Assembly (NCBI GenBank): GCA_012970285.1
Contig: JIBW01000007.1
Span: 124,001 to 188,000 of the forward strand
DNA from: Bacillaceae bacterium JMAK1
Lineage (GTDB): Bacteria > Bacillota > Bacilli > Bacillales > Marinococcaceae
Direction: 5' to 3'
Length of the DNA stretch: 64,000 bases
Both the position numbers and the translations under genes were made by a program. The notes beneath the pieces were generated by a model. The model did no database searches and was not told where the DNA came from. It saw nothing but the letters and a program-made list of their open reading frames with translations. Numbering within the stretch: the stretch's first letter is position 1; each line of letters begins with the position of its first letter. Shown here in pieces: positions 62,476 to 64,000 of this stretch.

Positions 62476-63560
62476 TTCCTATGGTCGATCTAAAAAAAGA
62501 ATATGAATTGTTAAAAGAAGCCATTCAAAAAGAAATAAATGAAGTGTTAGAAAGCGGCATTTATATTCTCGGACCGAAGTGCGCAGAGTTGGAACACCAA
62601 TTTGTTCAATATAACAAAACAAAGCATGCCGTCGGTGTTGCCAACGGTACAGATGCGTTATACCTCGCTGTAAAAGCGTTAGGGATTGGTCCAGGAGATG
62701 AAGTCATTACGACACCATTTACGTTTTTCGCAAGTGGTGAAGCGATCGCAGAAGCAGGAGCAACCCCGGTATTTGTTGATATTGATCCTAAGACGTATAA
62801 CATCGATCATCATAAAATTGAAGAGAAAATCACTTCGAAAACGAAAGCATTGCTCGTCGTTCATCTGTTCGGAAAGCTGTGTGACATGGAACACATTATG
62901 CAGCTAGCGAAGAAGCATAAGCTTTATGTTATTGAAGATGCCTGCCAAGCAGTTGGAACGAAAGATGCTGACGGACAGTTCGCAGGGACAATTGGTGATG
63001 TTGGTTGCTTTTCATTTTTTCCTTCAAAAAATTTAGGTGCCTTTGGCGATGGTGGGATGGTCGTTACGAAAGACTTTAAGGTATACGACAAACTGTGCGA
63101 ACTACGAAATCATGGTAGTGTGAAGAAATATGAACATGCGAGCATCGGCATAAATAGTCGTCTGGATGAGATTCAGGCTGCCATTTTGCTCGTAAAGCTC
63201 AATTACTTGGATTTGTTTCTGCATAAACGCCAAGTGATCGCAAAACGTTATTGTGAGGCACTAACTACTGTAACCCAGATGCCAGAGATGAAAGGACACA
63301 CCTTTCATCAGTTTTGTTTTGAAGTGGAAGAACGGGATGCGCTCATGTCTTATTTACAAAAGCGTGGTATCTCTTCAGCTGTGTATTATCCAATCCCTCT
63401 CCACTTGCAAGAAGCCTTTACGCATTTAGGATACAAAGAAGGTGACTTCAACGTATCAGAGAACGCCGCAAAGCACATTGTTGGATTACCCATTTCACCA
63501 GAACTATCAATGACGGACCAAGAAATGATTATTCAAGCAGTCAAAGACTTTCACAAGTAA
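62472..63560 (+). CDS. DegT/DnrJ/EryC1 sugar aminotransferase (WbpE-like)
   Basis: A 362-residue PLP-dependent aminotransferase. The PLP lysine lies in FFPSKNLGAFGDGG, with GVANGTDALYLA, EDACQAVG and GINSRLDEIQAAIL as the other family motifs. The closest type I recall is WbpE/WlbC, which aminates the 3-keto group of UDP-GlcNAc(3-keto)A. The GTG start lies in a GTGA overlap with the dehydrogenase. The required 3-oxidase (WbpB/WlbA) is not in the window. Confidence 0.88.
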   Translation: MIPMVDLKKEYELLKEAIQKEINEVLESGIYILGPKCAELEHQFVQYNKTKHAVGVANGTDALYLAVKALGIGPGDEVITTPFTFFASGEAIAEAGATPVFVDIDPKTYNIDHHKIEEKITSKTKALLVVHLFGKLCDMEHIMQLAKKHKLYVIEDACQAVGTKDADGQFAGTIGDVGCFSFFPSKNLGAFGDGGMVVTKDFKVYDKLCELRNHGSVKKYEHASIGINSRLDEIQAAILLVKLNYLDLFLHKRQVIAKRYCEALTTVTQMPEMKGHTFHQFCFEVEERDALMSYLQKRGISSAVYYPIPLHLQEAFTHLGYKEGDFNVSENAAKHIVGLPISPELSMTDQEMIIQAVKDFHK

Positions 63561-64000
63561 CGAAGAAAATCATTCCATTTGGAATGGTTTTTTTTCGTGA
63601 TCGATTCATCATGTTTTCGGACGTTGTATACGGTGAAGTCAGCGTAATGAAACGGATAGTGGTTTCCCCATTCTCGCAGCAAAAGGACATCTTCAAATAA
63701 CCGTCCTTCATGGAACGAAGAAGCAGGATAGCCACCTAGCGCTTGTAAAGACGCCGTATGGTACAGACGTGGACCGAGCGGAAAACGGTACCGTAAAAGA
63801 TCGTGCTGATCATGGATAGGTCGACCCTGGGCAATCTTTTTGAATGTTATGGTCTCTGGCTCTTGTTTCCAGTGACGAAAGTTTCCATATAGTAAACCGT
63901 CTTTAATTGAATGAGTGTTTAATAGCGTTTTCATCTGTGCGATTGCGTCTGGGTCAAGCCAATCGTCTGCATCTAACTCGAGTACCCACTCGCTCGTAAT
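63551..64000 (-). CDS. Glycosyltransferase family 2 (5' part beyond window)
   Basis: The C-terminal part (about 150 codons) of a GT-A glycosyltransferase. At the window edge the frame reads WVLELDADDWLDP, the DxD-type metal and donor site, followed by the GRLFEDVLLLREWG acceptor region. It is convergent with the aminotransferase gene and overlaps its last 10 bases. The start and about 80-100 N-terminal residues lie past 64000. Confidence 0.85.
   Translation of the reverse strand: MTSEWVLELDADDWLDPDAIAQMKTLLNTHSIKDGLLYGNFRHWKQEPETITFKKIAQGRPIHDQHDLLRYRFPLGPRLYHTASLQALGGYPASSFHEGRLFEDVLLLREWGNHYPFHYADFTVYNVRKHDESITKKNHSKWNDFLRYL
63567..63597 (+). terminator. Terminator of the aminotransferase gene, inside a convergent gene
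   Basis: AATCATTCC pairs with GGAATGGTT over an ATTT loop, followed by T8. It lies within the last codons of the minus-strand glycosyltransferase. Confidence 0.75.

Noticed and set aside
1-64000. tRNA, rRNA, phage genes, insertion sequences, toxin-antitoxin or restriction genes
   Set aside because: None seen by eye on either strand. tRNAs were not scanned with a model, so a missed single tRNA remains possible.

Overview
The window reads as chromosome of a low-to-mid GC, endospore-forming Bacillaceae bacterium. The evidence is gene order and content: a complete purEKBCSQLFMNHD operon, yebE-yebG before it, yerABC, queCDEF, sigY-yxlCDEFG, bpsAB, a CotD-like coat protein, strong AGGAGG ribosome binding sites and frequent TTG/GTG starts. 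Very acidic lipoproteins, two glycine-betaine-binding proteins and a gbsRAB locus suggest a salt- or alkali-adapted species (inference). I saw no rRNA, tRNA, CRISPR array, phage or insertion sequence.

Region by region. 1-4.1 kb: the end of a macrolide-phosphotransferase-like gene and small housekeeping genes. 4.1-6.5 kb: queCDEF, queuosine precursor synthesis. 6.5-11 kb: a polysaccharide deacetylase, a SAM-I riboswitch before a solitary peptide-type binding lipoprotein, a repeat-rich acidic lipoprotein and an OpuAC-type betaine-binding lipoprotein. 11.1-13.5 kb: bpsAB (type III polyketide synthase and methyltransferase) and yebE-yebG. 14.3-27.3 kb: the purine operon behind PurR boxes, a sigma-A promoter and a guanine riboswitch.

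27.5-39.3 kb: accessory DNA lying between purD and yerA, which are near neighbours in Bacillus subtilis. It holds an aldehyde dehydrogenase, a DCC thiol protein, a divergent betaine-binding-protein/gbsR-gbsA-gbsB locus with three similar operators, a YusW lipoprotein, the sigY operon and a permease. 39.5-42.7 kb: yerABC. 42.9-45.8 kb: a GntR-ABC transporter operon with an unknown fourth gene. 46.0-48.1 kb: a tight four-gene cluster with an IsdG-like monooxygenase, a small helical protein, a cobalamin-binding protein carrying the Wx9EH signature of B12 photoreceptors, and a PAS-like/STAS protein. A chemoreceptor follows as its own transcription unit. 49.7-52.2 kb: a serine hydrolase, a CotD-like protein and a C45 acyltransferase. 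52.2-57.1 kb, minus strand: an MMPL transporter, histidine kinase, response regulator and an unknown membrane protein. 57.3-64 kb: a surface-polysaccharide cluster of glycosyltransferases, an acetyltransferase, a UDP-GlcNAc 2-epimerase, a UDP-sugar dehydrogenase and a DegT aminotransferase, running off the right edge inside a GT2 gene.

The strongest leads are the B12/STAS module (45981-48066), the shared 18-bp operators of the gbs locus, the circularly permuted pair of betaine-binding proteins, the SAM-riboswitch-controlled orphan binding protein, and an apparent AUU start in yerB. Family names are from memory and motif reading; no search was run.
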